Assembly: GCF_015832195.1 (NCBI RefSeq)
Contig: NC_052018.1
Location: forward strand, 58,093,666-58,157,665
DNA: 64,000 nt
Reading direction: 5' to 3'
From: Motacilla alba alba
Taxonomy: Eukaryota; Chordata; Aves; Passeriformes; Motacillidae
Part shown: positions 26,601-36,066 of the stretch, in pieces
Numbering within the stretch: the stretch's first letter is position 1
Layout of the letters: each line of letters opens with the position of its first letter
Translations under genes and position numbers: made by a program
The notes under the pieces: model-generated
Told to the model about the DNA's origin: nothing
Seen by the model: only the letters and a program-made list of their open reading frames with translations
Database searches by the model: none

Positions 26601-29600
26601 CCCACATCTTTGGAAATTTAGTGTCTGAATTACTTTGTCTAGATTTTTTAATACAAAGTAATTGTATTTGACTCATCTTATTTATAGTATCTGCTGTTCA
26701 TTTTTGGGGGTCTCCACTTCTACAGTTTTTTGCTGCTGGTTACAGATTTTTCTTTTTGACATGTATTTTAAAGATATATATTTTGCCCTATTTTTAATAT
26801 TTTGTTGATTTACCTTTCTTATCTTTCTAGCATTTTCCACCTAACCCAACATGCTTTGTTGTTTTGCTTGCTCCCTAGATGGTATCTCAGCTTGAAACAC
26901 AATTAGCTAAATTGACTAAAGCTTTGGAAAATCAGACTAGATTGTACCATGAAGCCCTGGAGAGGAGCAGGAAAGCTGAAAAATGTTCTGAGAATTTCCA
27001 CAATCAACTGAAGAACTTGGAAGAGGAATTATTAAATGGAGACCTGATGCAAGATGGTTTGAAGCTTGAGAAACAAAAAGTAGTTGCACACATTATTTAC
27101 TTTTACTAAAGGCAGAGGCACAGCTCATTATATTGCTTTGGTCTACTGGAGCACTGCGAGTAATGTGAAACATCAAAGTCAGACATGATGTAGGGAGTAA
27201 TAATACCTTTTCATTGGCCAAGAATTGGAAGATGTAGCTAAGTTGAGTTCCAAGTCCATTCCTGTGAAACAAAACAAACAAAAAACCTAACACTCCCCCC
27301 CCAAAAAAAAAAAAAAACAAAACAAAAAACCACCAAGCGAAAAAAACCCCCAAAACCAAACTACACTCCAAAACCAAACTACACCCCAAAACCAGCTTAA
27401 AAGAAGTCCCTGTCAGTACTCCATCAGAAGTCCTTAAATTATTCTCTGATCTCAGAAGTTCTCTCATCTTTATGTCTTTCTCTAAAACATAATCTGGTCT
27501 GCAATCTCTCAAGATCTTGTCTTGTGTCTTTGATTCTTTTATTATTAGGCAATTATGACTACTAGGGTTTTTTTGTCTAATTGTATGAATGAATACAATG
27601 TTAGCCTAGAACTCATTCACACACCAAAGAGTTTGAAAAATGCCATAGTACCTGGCAAACCAAACACTACAGCTATGAAAAGCAAAGTTGCAGCATGTTG
27701 CCAGGTCAGGATTAGTGCTTAGATGAATCAACAATTTTGTGCTATTTGTTTTGCCTTAGATTATGATAAAATAACTTTTTTGAATGAGGCATCCATCACA
27801 TTGGGAGAAAACCAGAAAAAGGAGCTGTTCCTTCTGCTCTGCTTCTTCTGTGAATAACATGTAGCCCTAGATTCTTAAATTATTCTACTGCATTTTGCTG
27901 CAATGATCTTTGTGATTTTTTTTCTGTCAATGAATAACTGAAGTGCTTTCCTCTTCTGCTGCTGTTTTTAATTTTTTTAATCAGAAATATAATGAAACAA
28001 AAAGGTATTTTTGGTAATGAACAAATGGTGAAACTGGTTTGTTGGTGTTTTTATTATTTTCTTTTTATTTATTTTGTTGGTTCTGTGCAAAGACAATGGT
28101 TTGCACCAGAAGTAAGAAGAAACAAAGGGAAACAGTTCTTAGTGAGAAGGAGGGTTTTGGATTTTTGCAAGAGAAGCTAATTGAGAGCAAGGGACTAAAG
28201 CAATTTTTAAAGAGCTGGTAGGGCAGGATGAAAGAAGGAAAAATCGGATTGAATACTATTTGATATCTGTATGTGTTCACATCAGTAAACCAGATGGAGA
28301 TGCAATTAAAATAATCTTAAAAGCAATTTGTAACCCAGTAACTTATCTCCAAACCTTGCTGTTCCAAAGAAGGGCTGAAGTCTGACTGTGTTAACATTCC
28401 TGCATCTCCTCAGACTACGTCGTATGTTGTTCATGGCATCACTGGTACCAGTTCCCTGTGTTTGAGAGCTCACAGTATGGGGCAATCCCAGCACTTGCAG
28501 TATTAGTAAGGACACAGCTGCCCATTCTGATTTCTCCCTGCCAATGCACGGCCATATGAAACAACAGAGCTCCAGACAGGAACTGGACTCAGAAGCAGGG
28601 ACCTATCTGCTGCTGCAGAGAAGCAAACCCCAGTTTTTCTTGCCAAGAAAATAAATACAGTAGATCTAGGGATTTATGGACAAACTAAGTGTTGACTAAA
28701 AAAAGGATATATGGAGAATTTGCAGTTGTGTCAGGAGTGTGCCCAATTACATCTTTTCAGTATGGTATTTCTTGTAGTGTAATTGAACATATTGTCGGCT
28801 GCTGCCATAGTGGGGATTGCTTTTAAATTGTACTTCATGACTTTTAATGAAATTTTATTATTCTTCTGCCCACTTTCCCACATCTTAGTATCTGAAATTT
28901 CTGGAGCAACTTAATGAGAAAATGAAGCTGGACAGTCTAGCAGCAGAGGTTGGATTTGATATGACCATGGATGTGATTCTGGCCCGGGTAGAGCAGTTGG
29001 TGAAACTGGAAGGGGATGCGGTGGTTGAGAACAAGACTGTGGCATACAGCCTCAGAAGGAAGGTATGCAAAAAAAGACATACCATTCCAAGATAAACATA
29101 TGGCTGTGATTCTGTAGTGGCTTGCTAGAGGCAGCAGACTGTATATGTGCAAGGAATTTCAAAGATATCCATGACATAAAAAGAAGATAGTGAATGTTTG
29201 CAAACTGTGCAAAAAGACTGCATATTGAAATAACTAAACCCACCAGTCAGTTGAACATGATACTGCTTTTTGCAACTTCTTAAGAAAAAACAATGAAGTT
29301 ATGGATGTTTATATCTGTATATTTGTCTACTTTTTAATATGCGTTTATAGTTCTGTAAACAACTGCCAGTAATATTTAAATCTAAAGCGATCTGCCAAGG
29401 AGGGAGGCACATTACACAAACTTCTCTAGAAACTAGGAGGGTCTTGCTTGTGCTTCACCAAGAATTGCAACGTTTCCACAAGAACTGTTCCTTCATTCAG
29501 TTGTTCCTGCAGGAAAAAGGCTGTTCAAATTTGGTCAAACAAGTCTCTGTCATCGTGTTATGACATAGGGAAATCTTTTGGGTTTAGGCTTGTCAGACTG

Positions 29601-32600
29601 GTATAGAGCTGAGAATTGGGTCTATTTGAGGTTTAAAACCTTCAATAGATGAGCACAATGAATTGGTAATACAAGGAGTATCAAGTTAGGGTATATATGC
29701 TCATACTTCTTCACAAAGTTTTCAAGAGAGGAAAAGGAGTTCAGATTATAAATGCCACATGAGGATTAAATTTGCGATTATGTGGTACCACAGTATTTCA
29801 CATTTATTTTTTCAAATGTTCTTGTGTTTGGAAATCAAGTTGAAGGCTCAGAAAGAAAAACTTGAAAGCAAAGAGCTGCACATGAACCTTCTGCGGCAGA
29901 AAATAGCCCAGCTGGAAGAAGAGAAGCAAGTAAGGGCTGCCTTAGCTGTGGAAAGGGATGAGGCCAATCTCACTGTCAGAAAGTTACATAAGATGATAGA
30001 GAGGCTACAGAAGCAGCTTGATCTGGCAAGGGAAACAAATACTGATCTCAAAGCCAAGCTGTCTGAAACCAGTGAACTTAAGGTGAGTAAAAGATTACAT
30101 TTGTACTTCTATCCATTTTTCTATTCTAGTTGGATACAGCTGGACTTAATTTAAAATAAATGTGTTCATGAAGAACTGCTCAAATCTAGGTGGCAAAAAC
30201 AAATATAATACTGCAATATTTTGAGTATTTTACAATTTGTCTTGATATGCTAAGTAGCATCTGCAAAGCACAATTTAAGTTTTCGGGCTATTTTTACCAG
30301 CAAAACATTTGACAACTCTTTTCAGTACTCTTTTTCCAGGGAAGAGAGTGAACCTTCACTGTGAATTTTCTTTTCTGTCCAGATACCTCTCTTCACTAAA
30401 CCTGTGGAGAATTAACTGTCTTTGGAGGAAAAATATTTTTATTAATTGTGTTGAAATAGGCCTGTCTCCTTAAATAACTTTTCAGTTCACATGTACATGT
30501 GACGATTTAATGAAGAACCCTAAAGAAACCACAGTAAAGTACTTATTTGTGATTGCTCCTGATATTTTTATTGTTTGCTCAAGTTAGATAAAAAAGTATG
30601 ACAAATTTAACACTTCCTTATCTTATTGCAGATCAAAACTTTGGAGCAAAACAGAACAATAGAGGAACTCAGTAAGTCTCAAGACAAATTGGAAAGAATG
30701 AAAGAAAAAGCTGAGAAACAACTTAGATCTGCCAAATCAGAACTTCTTTTGAAGGAGCGTAAAGCTACTGAAGATAAAGAAAAGAACAAAAATATGTTAG
30801 AAGCAGTTACCAGTGAGATGAAGGTGCTTAAAACAACCCTTGCAGAGCTAGCAAAAAGAGAGAGACAGGTGGGTGTATAGGTATTTGACAAGTGTTAGGT
30901 GTTCCTTAGAGTGTAGGAAAATGGTATAGGTGGAGCAGCTATCCAGCTGTGCTTTAAAGTGTTCCAAACATTATCAAACAAGGAAATGTGCTTTAAAGTG
31001 TTCCAAACATTATCAAACAAGGAAATTTTAGCTCACACTTATGAGCCGCAGTGACAGTTGTGATTGCAAAGCCATTTGCAAGTTAAGTTTTGCAAGAGAA
31101 TAATAAATACAGGCATTATTTTCTTTGCTTATCACAAAATATTGCATCACCTTTAGAGAAGTATTAAAATGCTGTAAAATCCTAGTATCTCTCTTAAGGC
31201 ATGTCTTTTCCCAAATATCTTAGGTATAAAACTTACCAACTTCTCATCTGTTTCCTTTTGTTTCTCACACATCTGTCTCTTGCACTTTCTCCTTGCCAGT
31301 TGTAAGAGATTGAACAAGACTAAATGATAGGATGAAAGGAAGCAGCCTCAAGTTGTGCTGGGGGGGAGGGAGTTTAGACTGGATATTAGGCAAAATTCAT
31401 TCACTGAAAGCGTCGTCAGGCATTGGAACAAGTTGCCCAAGGAAGTGGCTGAGTCACCAGTCCTAAAGGTATTTAAAAGACACCTAGACAGAGTTTAGTG
31501 ATGGACTTGGCAATGCAGGTTAGGAGTTGGATTTGATAGTCTTAAAGGTCCTTTCCAACCTTAATGATGCAACGAGCCTGTGTTACTGTGTATAGGCCAC
31601 AAATTCAAAGAATGTTGGCAAATACAAGAAACACACCTCTCTCCCTAGAACTTTATTAGATGTACCAGCTAAAATATTTATGGCATATGCTGGCTTCAAC
31701 AATGACTCTGGGTGAAATTTAAGAATGCTATTTCAGAAAATTAGTCTAGGAAAATATTTTTTAATTTACATGGAGAGAAGACCAGCAACCTGGGAATCTT
31801 TTTTTTCCCATGGAAATCTTTATTGCTCTTTTGTTTAATAACAAAGGTTAGAAATTTGAAAGGAAGATTTAATTTCTTCATACATCTCATGAGGAAACAA
31901 AGTATCTGGCACAGAGAAGAAGATATTAATTATATGCAGGAAATTATTCCATGGAGTCATACATTAAGTATTGTGCTAAAAGCACAAATACAAATGCTGA
32001 CTTTTTACCATCTGAATCCAAGGTATTTCAAAATACTTGAATATTGTTGGAATGTCCTTTGGGCTTTTCTTTTTGTTCTCTTTCTGTTGGAATAAGACCC
32101 TTTTTACTTTCTTGTAACTACAGTGTGAAAATAAAATATAGCATCTACTTTTTACTTCCTCAAACCACAATATCTTGGGTTAATGCTCCAAGTTGCAATA
32201 ATTTCCTGTTTTTTACTTCTGATAATTTTACTCACTGAATGGAAGGTGCAAAGAAAATTTAGCAGGAGTGTTGTTGTCTGCAGCATACCTTTGTGTTTGA
32301 GTCTTTAGTGAAGTTTATCCTTTGTTATTTCTCTCCTTCATCCGAAGGCTGGATCTTTGCAGAGAGTTGCCTTGATCTTTCAATGTAAAGTCTGTATGGA
32401 AACAAATCCCAACTTTGCTGCCTCCTTATCCTGTCTGTGATGCAGATGTTTAAAAAAAATCTTTAGCTTCTGCTAAATACTACTTGCCTGGCACACTGCC
32501 AGACCCCTGCATCAGTGACCTCCTGAACTAGTGTAGAATACAATATACGGGAACTTTGGAGTTTTGGTGTAACATTCTTCCAACGTTTGATCCAAGACAT

Positions 32601-32942
32601 CTCACTGCCTTGGTAATACAGATAGCTGGGACTGAATTCTCAAATCACAGAATTATGGAATGGGTTGGATTGGAAGAGACCCTAATGATGATCTACTTCC
32701 AACACACCTCCCACAGGTAGGGACACCTCCCAATTGACCAGATTGTTCAAAACCCCATTCACCCTGACCTTGAACACTTTTGGGGACAGAACACCACAAA
32801 TTACCCGAGCAAACCTGTCCAGGGTCCCACTACCCTCCCAGTAAAGAACTTCTTCCTAATGTCTAATCTAAATCTCTCCTCTTTTAGTTTAAAACCCTTC
32901 TCCCTTCTCCTATCCCTACATGCTTGCGTAAAGTGTTGGTCT

Positions 32943-32987
<45 letters not shown>

Positions 32988-34604
32988 TAAGCCCCCTTGA
33001 AGTCCTGGGCTGTTATAAGGTCTCTCTGGAGCCTTCCCTTCTCCAGGCTGAACAACCCCAGGTCTTTCAGCCCTGACTTCATAGAAGAATCTCTTCAGCC
33101 CTCTGATCATTTCTGTAGCTCTCCTTGGAAACTGTTCTAACAGGTCCATGTCTGTCTTGTGCTGAGGACCCCAGATCTCGGCTCTGTTCTGTATTGGTTT
33201 CCCTATTTGTGTTTCTGAATCGATGGCAGCTCCTCAGGGTTTGAAACAAACTGCCTTTGGCAAAGTCTTAGAAACTGAGACCTTGTTTTCAGGAAAGCTG
33301 CAAACCCCTTTCCTCACAGACTTAACTGCTTTAGAATTCTGCACAGTGTTCTTGGGGTTGGAGACATTTCAGGACTGTCCATCTTCTCCTTATCCTTAGC
33401 CCTTGGCATGATTGTGGAGTGAGGATGTTGCCACATAAGAACATGAGTCCAGTTTCTTAATGTTTCTGATGATTTTGTGGCATTTTGAGTCTCTTTCCTG
33501 CTTGGGAATGGGGATCTTGGCATTCAAATAGAGAGCAAGAAAAGCATATTTCCTCAAATAGTAACATTTTCCTCTTTTATGTGTTGATGATAAGGAGTAT
33601 TAAGGCATTTGTCATTTTGGCTGTAATTTATTTAAATGTTATTGTCTGTTCAAGAGGCCTTGAAGTTTGACTGATAATGATACATATTGTGAGTTAAGAA
33701 GAGTAAATCAGCAGTGATGACAGCTACTTGTGGATGTCTGTCCATTTGGAACTGCAGAGAGAAAGCTGGTGTCTTTAATTAATTACTTTACCAAATACTA
33801 TTCCTATGACATTTTCAGCAGCTATGCACAGAAGAAAAACAAGCATTTTCTTAAGCTGCATCCTGAATTTGGGCTGTATCTTGATTCAAATCAAAGTCAG
33901 ACTGCAGGATGTGCCAGAAACTTCCACCTTTCTTCTAACATCCTCCTTTCTTTTTTCTCAAGAAAGTGCAGGGTAGAGGGGAGAGGTGGCAGATGGTGGT
34001 CAAGGACAAGCAACAACCTTTGCTCTGGGAAGTGCAGAGTTTATAAGGGTTTCCAGTTTGTACAGTTTTTGGTCATCTGGGTCAAGTAAAAGTGTGTTTT
34101 CCTCAGTTTTTGGAGTTGAGTCAGCAGGGAAGATATGCTTGTGAAAGATACTAAAGAAACACTTGAAAATTGTTTTGTGTATGAGATACTTGACATCTCA
34201 ACTGTTTGTGTTTTGTTATTTGATGTATGCCCCAAAGGGCTGTTTCTGTCCTCTTCTGCTCTCTGTATTGAGCAACAGCTGAAATGCCTGTATGTAGCAC
34301 TGATAACACAAGTGCTTGTGTTTGCACATATGCCTATATGTACATGTTTTCCCTGACATCTCCTTTGCTTCCTATTTGATTTATTCCTTTCTGTTTGCTC
34401 TCGCAGCTGGCAGATTTCCGAGAGGTGATCTCGCGGATGCTGGGCCTCGACATTGCCAGCCTGACTCTTCCTGACTATGAGATCATTTCACGCCTTGAAG
34501 GGCTGATTCACTCCTATCAGCACCACTTCTTCCCCTGTGTCTGCCTCAAAGATGTGGCAAGGACCCCAGAGGAGCAGCAAAGAAACATGCAGCTTCTTCA
34601 TTGA
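8558..34604 (+). CDS. CCDC170: CCDC170, coiled-coil domain protein (spliced, ten exons found)
   Basis: This spans the joined coding exons 8558-8689, 11626-11882, 15536-15680, 17419-17604, 23991-24308, 26879-27079, 28889-29062, 29840-30082, 30632-30868 and 34407-34604. Joined, they give 696 codons and a TGA stop with no internal stop. The product is rich in Glu, Lys, Leu and Gln in heptad-like runs over most of its length and ends in a less charged segment. I recognise it as CCDC170 (C6orf97 in human), about 715 residues in mammals and adjacent to ESR1. From the literature, the human protein associates with the Golgi region and its microtubules, and ESR1-CCDC170 fusions occur in luminal breast cancer. 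Enzymatic motifs and membrane segments are absent, so a structural role is expected. The amino-terminal exon is the only part not securely found. Residue numbers in the exon entries count from the Glu at 8558. Identification rests on recalled family sequence, not an alignment. Confidence 0.88.
8690..11625 (+). other. CCDC170: CCDC170 intron after residue 44
   Basis: The intron is 2.9 kb, begins GTACAT and ends TTTATAG. It is unique AT-rich sequence. I see no repeat, RNA gene or further exon in it. Confidence 0.6.
11626..11882 (+). CDS. CCDC170: CCDC170 exon, residues 45-130
   Basis: The acceptor is CTATTTATAG and the donor is AA|GTAAGAG. The exon is 257 nt; it enters in phase 0 and leaves two bases of an Asn codon to be completed by the next exon. 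The encoded segment ([20 protein letters not shown] onward) is a continuous heptad-type helix with many Glu, Lys and Leu residues, including [10 protein letters not shown] and [11 protein letters not shown]. An apparent in-frame Lys-stop at the 3' edge is removed by the correct donor. Confidence 0.9.
12366..12409. repeat. Tandem duplication of a 21-23-bp unit
   Basis: GAGCAAGGAGTGAGTGTTTA is followed immediately by GAGCAAGGTGAGTGTTTACC; the copies differ by a 2-bp indel. It is intronic in CCDC170. Confidence 0.85.
12615..12650. repeat. A-rich tract with (AAG)n microsatellite
   Basis: An A run leads into about seven AAG units and more purine sequence. It is within the second CCDC170 intron; the rest of that intron (11883-15535) shows nothing recognised. 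Confidence 0.9.
15536..15680 (+). CDS. CCDC170: CCDC170 exon, residues 130-178
   Basis: The acceptor follows TTTTCTCTGTCTGATTAG and the donor is AAG|GTGATT. At 145 nt, it supplies the third base of the split Asn codon and then 48 codons, restoring phase 0. The peptide includes [20 protein letters not shown] and a less helical stretch ([10 protein letters not shown]), which may be a break in the coiled coil. The coding region is too short to stand out without splicing. The frame match with the previous exon supports it. Confidence 0.85.
15681..17418 (+). other. CCDC170: CCDC170 intron after residue 178
   Basis: AT-rich unique sequence without recognised repeats or exons. Confidence 0.55.
17419..17604 (+). 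CDS. CCDC170: CCDC170 exon, residues 179-240
   Basis: The acceptor is TTATTTCTCAAG, an AAG rather than CAG or TAG site. The donor is AAG|GTACAT. The exon is 186 nt, phase 0-0. It encodes [20 protein letters not shown], then an amphipathic helix ending in [10 protein letters not shown]. Heptad spacing of Val, Leu and Ile is visible across the exon. The frame stays open for a further 75 nt into the intron, so the donor, not a stop, defines the end. Confidence 0.87.
17605..21546 (+). other. CCDC170: First part of the largest CCDC170 intron
   Basis: Unique AT-rich sequence, with a short (TTTG)n run near 21243-21265. The longest open frames here (for example on the - strand at 18231-18758) lack coding character and are treated as chance. 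Confidence 0.5.
21547..22270 (-). repeat. CR1 LINE fragment, about 0.7 kb, - orientation
   Basis: On the + strand it begins AATAGAATCACGGAATTATT, then GGTTGGAAAAGACCTGTTAG. It continues with CCTGGGCAGCCTGTTCCAGT-type, ACACCCCCAGCATCTCCAG-type and CCTTCTTGGCCACCTGGGCA motifs. That is the reverse complement of a CR1 3' half. The - strand open frame at 21631-22074 is a remnant of the CR1 reverse-transcriptase ORF end, with an internal AT-rich expansion (CCTGTATACAGTATCCTGTA) near 21650. Confidence 0.92.
22271..23990 (+). other. CCDC170: Last part of the largest CCDC170 intron
   Basis: Unique sequence with pyrimidine-rich stretches and a short T run near 23239-23250. I see no convincing exon, and no further CR1 sequence before the acceptor at 23990. 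Confidence 0.5.
23991..24308 (+). CDS. CCDC170: CCDC170 exon, residues 241-346
   Basis: The acceptor is TTTCATGCACTTCAG and the donor is ATA|GTAAGT. This is the longest internal exon, 318 nt and phase 0-0. It encodes [20 protein letters not shown] and a long coiled-coil segment with a serine-rich patch ([19 protein letters not shown]). One Cys lies in [15 protein letters not shown], where the helix is locally less charged, and a second in the [11 protein letters not shown] tail. A 6.4-kb intron precedes it. Confidence 0.9.
25095..25370 (-). repeat. CR1 LINE fragment, internal part, - orientation
   Basis: CATTGGCCTTCTTGCCTACC, GGGCACATTGTTGGCTCA, CAGGACCTGGCACTCGGAGT and TGATCCAGCCTGCCCAGATC are hallmarks of the avian CR1 segment upstream of the 3' tail, reversed. 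An A-rich stretch (25065-25095) flanks it on the left. Both ends are truncated. Confidence 0.9.
25371..26878 (+). other. CCDC170: CCDC170 intron after residue 346, right part
   Basis: AT-rich unique sequence with no recognised repeat or exon up to the acceptor at 26878. Confidence 0.5.
26879..27079 (+). CDS. CCDC170: CCDC170 exon, residues 347-413
   Basis: The acceptor is TTGCTTGCTCCCTAG and the donor is AAA|GTAGTT. The exon is 201 nt, phase 0-0. It encodes [20 protein letters not shown], then a helix ending [12 protein letters not shown]. The first codon is ATG, but it joins the preceding exon in frame and is probably not a start. Gln, Leu, Glu and Asn dominate, typical of a dimeric coiled coil. 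Confidence 0.88.
27291..27395. repeat. A/C-rich low-complexity tract with an 18-bp tandem unit
   Basis: A C run and a 15-nt A run lead into two near-identical copies of an 18-mer (27350-27367 and 27368-27385, CCAAAACCAAACTACACT/C) and part of a third. The opposite strand is G/T-rich. It is intronic. Confidence 0.9.
27396..28888 (+). other. CCDC170: CCDC170 intron after residue 413, right part
   Basis: Unique AT-rich sequence; nothing recognised. Confidence 0.5.
28889..29062 (+). CDS. CCDC170: CCDC170 exon, residues 414-471
   Basis: The acceptor is TTTCCCACATCTTAG and the donor is AAG|GTATGC. The exon is 174 nt, phase 0-0. It encodes [20 protein letters not shown], then [20 protein letters not shown] and a tail [11 protein letters not shown]. 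The GFDMTMD segment looks like a short non-coiled hinge between two helices. The exon lies in the reading frame that joins exons at 26879 and 29840. Confidence 0.87.
29063..29839 (+). other. CCDC170: CCDC170 intron after residue 471
   Basis: A 777-nt intron, GTATGC to ATCAAG. No repeat recognised. Confidence 0.6.
29840..30082 (+). CDS. CCDC170: CCDC170 exon, residues 472-552
   Basis: The acceptor is GGAAATCAAG, an AAG site with a modest pyrimidine tract further upstream. The donor AAG|GTGAGT is near-consensus. The exon is 243 nt, phase 0-0. The encoded helix starts [20 protein letters not shown], continues through [20 protein letters not shown] and ends SETSELK. Charge and heptad pattern are very strong here, so this is probably core coiled coil. 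Confidence 0.9.
30083..30631 (+). other. CCDC170: CCDC170 intron after residue 552
   Basis: A 549-nt intron, GTGAGT to TTGCAG, the shortest in the gene. No repeat recognised. Confidence 0.65.
30632..30868 (+). CDS. CCDC170: CCDC170 exon, residues 553-631
   Basis: The acceptor is TTCCTTATCTTATTGCAG and the donor is CAG|GTGGGT. The exon is 237 nt, phase 0-0. It encodes [20 protein letters not shown], a Lys/Glu-rich middle ([15 protein letters not shown]) and an end [10 protein letters not shown]. It is the last long coiled-coil exon before the carboxy-terminal exon, from which a 3.5-kb intron separates it. Confidence 0.9.
30948..31025. repeat. Perfect 39-bp tandem duplication
   Basis: Two identical 39-nt copies (starting TGTGCTTTAAAGTGTTCCAA) lie head to tail at 30948-30986 and 30987-31025. 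Perfect identity implies a recent event. It is within the last CCDC170 intron. Confidence 0.95.
31325..31570 (+). repeat. CR1 LINE fragment, 3' end, + orientation
   Basis: GTTTAGACTGGATATTAGGC, GGCATTGGAACAAGTTGCCC, AGGTATTTAAAAGACACC and GGTCCTTTCCAACCTTAATG are CR1 3' motifs. The copy is moderately diverged and 5' truncated. Confidence 0.88.
31571..32640 (+). other. CCDC170: Last CCDC170 intron, between two CR1 copies
   Basis: AT-rich unique sequence; no exon or RNA gene recognised. Confidence 0.5.
32641..33210 (-). repeat. CR1 LINE fragment interrupted by poly-T, - orientation
   Basis: It begins AAATCACAGAATTATGGAAT and GGTTGGATTGGAAGAGACCC. It continues through TTCTTCCTAATGTCTAATCT, TTATAAGGTCTCTCTGGAGC and CTCCTTGGAAACTGTTCTAA, the reversed CR1 3' half. 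Where other CR1 copies have a short T-rich stretch before TTGTAAGCCCC, this copy has 42 uninterrupted T (32945-32986). Confidence 0.92.
32945..32986. repeat. 42-nt poly-T homopolymer inside a CR1
   Basis: A pure T run flanked by CR1 sequence on both sides. It replaces the short T-rich stretch at the equivalent place in other CR1 copies, so it is best explained by slippage expansion. Its exact length is likely to be unreliable in assembly. Confidence 0.95.
33211..34406 (+). other. CCDC170: Last CCDC170 intron, right part
   Basis: Unique sequence, nothing recognised, ending in the pyrimidine tract before the terminal exon. Confidence 0.5.
34407..34604 (+). CDS. CCDC170: CCDC170 terminal coding exon, residues 632-696 and stop
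   Basis: The acceptor is TTTGCTCTCGCAG. The coding part is 198 nt and ends at TGA 34602-34604. The segment [20 protein letters not shown], followed by [14 protein letters not shown] and [12 protein letters not shown], is hydrophobic and not heptad-repetitive. It is the most recognisable part of the family and the main basis for the gene name. It probably forms a small carboxy-terminal cap after the coiled coil. The exon is slightly GC-richer than the others. Confidence 0.92.
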   Translation: MADFREVISRMLGLDIASLTLPDYEIISRLEGLIHSYQHHFFPCVCLKDVARTPEEQQRNMQLLH

Positions 34605-35860
34605 ATGGAGATGGAACAAAGTAAAATTTTCTATTTGCTTCCTTACCTGCTGTACCTCCATAGAAAACTGATTCCTATTTCTGTTCCTAATTCCAGAGAC
34701 ACCAACCAGGGCCAATTTTTAGAACTTCAACAGAGAGACTGATTGGAATGGGTAGAGTCAAGCCAGCAGCCTGGAGACAGCAAACAGAAAATCCCTGGGC
34801 AGCTTAATACTTCAGTTATGAAAATGATAGGCAACACATCAACAATGCCCTCACGCTACAGTGCAGAGGCATTGAAGTCATGGGTCACCCTAGGTCAGCT
34901 CACAGTTTTGAGAAGTTACAGGATGTCTGCCTCAGTGGCATTCCTTGTGTTTTACCGCTAGGTGACAAGGATGAAATCAAGTAGGGATTGTTCTGCTGCT
35001 GTTCTTCTTGCCACCTGGGACATCTCTGCATTTTTACACATAAGGGCTTTAGCTTCAAGACAGTTGTCTGCAAGTTAGAGGATTATGTCAATTTTGGAAC
35101 AAGAGATTTTTTTCTTCTCTTGGTTTATTTTGTCTGCTTGTATGACAAAACAAAAAATTTCATTTTTTGCAGCAAAGGCTTTCTCACAGGGTCTCATCAT
35201 GTGCCCCATATGAATATATTTGGTAAAATTGAGTGTTGGCCTTGGTCATGCTGTCTTGAAAAGTTTGGTTCCAGCTGCTTATTTCTTGGGCAATTAATCT
35301 TCAGTGGCAATTCTTCTGGGTTAATGAAAAATTATTTTAGAATTCTTGTTCATGACAGAAAATACTGAATTACTAAAGTGTTTATTTTCAGAGAAGTGAT
35401 GATGAGGTGTACAAAACTACCTCTTGGTAGCAAAAACTGCTTTCTGAGTGCTGTTAAACATCATGATTTTTTAAAAAGAAATATGGACAATAAATCTGTT
35501 TTAATAGCACATTCATACTTGATTCTGTGGTTTTAGTTTTCCCATTATATGTTTTGTATGGTTGTGTAGAACAGTAAAGATGATTTGCTTATTTTTGTCT
35601 TGACCATTTGTGGGCTTTCTACAGTATCTCAGCAAATGATGACCCACTCAGTAAAACTGAACACACTATTTTAAGAAAAATGACACTTTTTCAAGTAAGA
35701 CTGGTAATTTCGGTATCTGGCTGGGGACTCAAAACATGTTTTTATTTCATTTGCTTCTGAAGAATTGTTTCTTGTTGACTTGCTGTAAAATAAAGAAATA
35801 AACACTCAAGCTTTTGTAAAATCTGTCATTTGAGAAGCCAGAAATAAATCTTGCGTGAAT
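34605..35860 (+). other. CCDC170: CCDC170 3' untranslated region
   Basis: The non-coding sequence after the TGA has no acceptor-donor pair of note. AATAAA occurs at 35488-35493, 35789-35794, 35797-35802 and 35843-35848. This suggests alternative cleavage near 35.51 kb and again near 35.82-35.87 kb. The region is AT-rich with no recognised repeat until a CR1 fragment begins at about 35930. The true cleavage sites need transcript ends. Confidence 0.6.
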
Positions 35861-35929
35861 TCTTATGCTCCTGTGGCTAACCAGATTGAAATAAATTTAT
35901 TTTTTTTTTGCAATGTAACATTGTTTTGG

Positions 35930-36066
35930 GGGGGATGACTTCAAACTGAAAGAGAACAGGTTTATATTAAATATTAGAAAAAAATTCTTTTTTGTGTGGG
36001 TAGTGAGGCACAGGTTCCACAGAGAAGTGGTGGATGCTCCATCCCTGGAAGAGTTCAAGGCTGGAT
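35930..36066 (+). repeat. CR1 LINE fragment, internal, + orientation
   Basis: GACTTCAAACTGAAAGAGAA, TTATATTAAATATTAGAAAA, GTGAGGCACAGGTTCCACAG and CATCCCTGGAAGAGTTCAAG match the CR1 end of ORF2 region. The 3' tail is missing, so it is truncated at both ends. It abuts the CCDC170 3' UTR. Confidence 0.85.
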
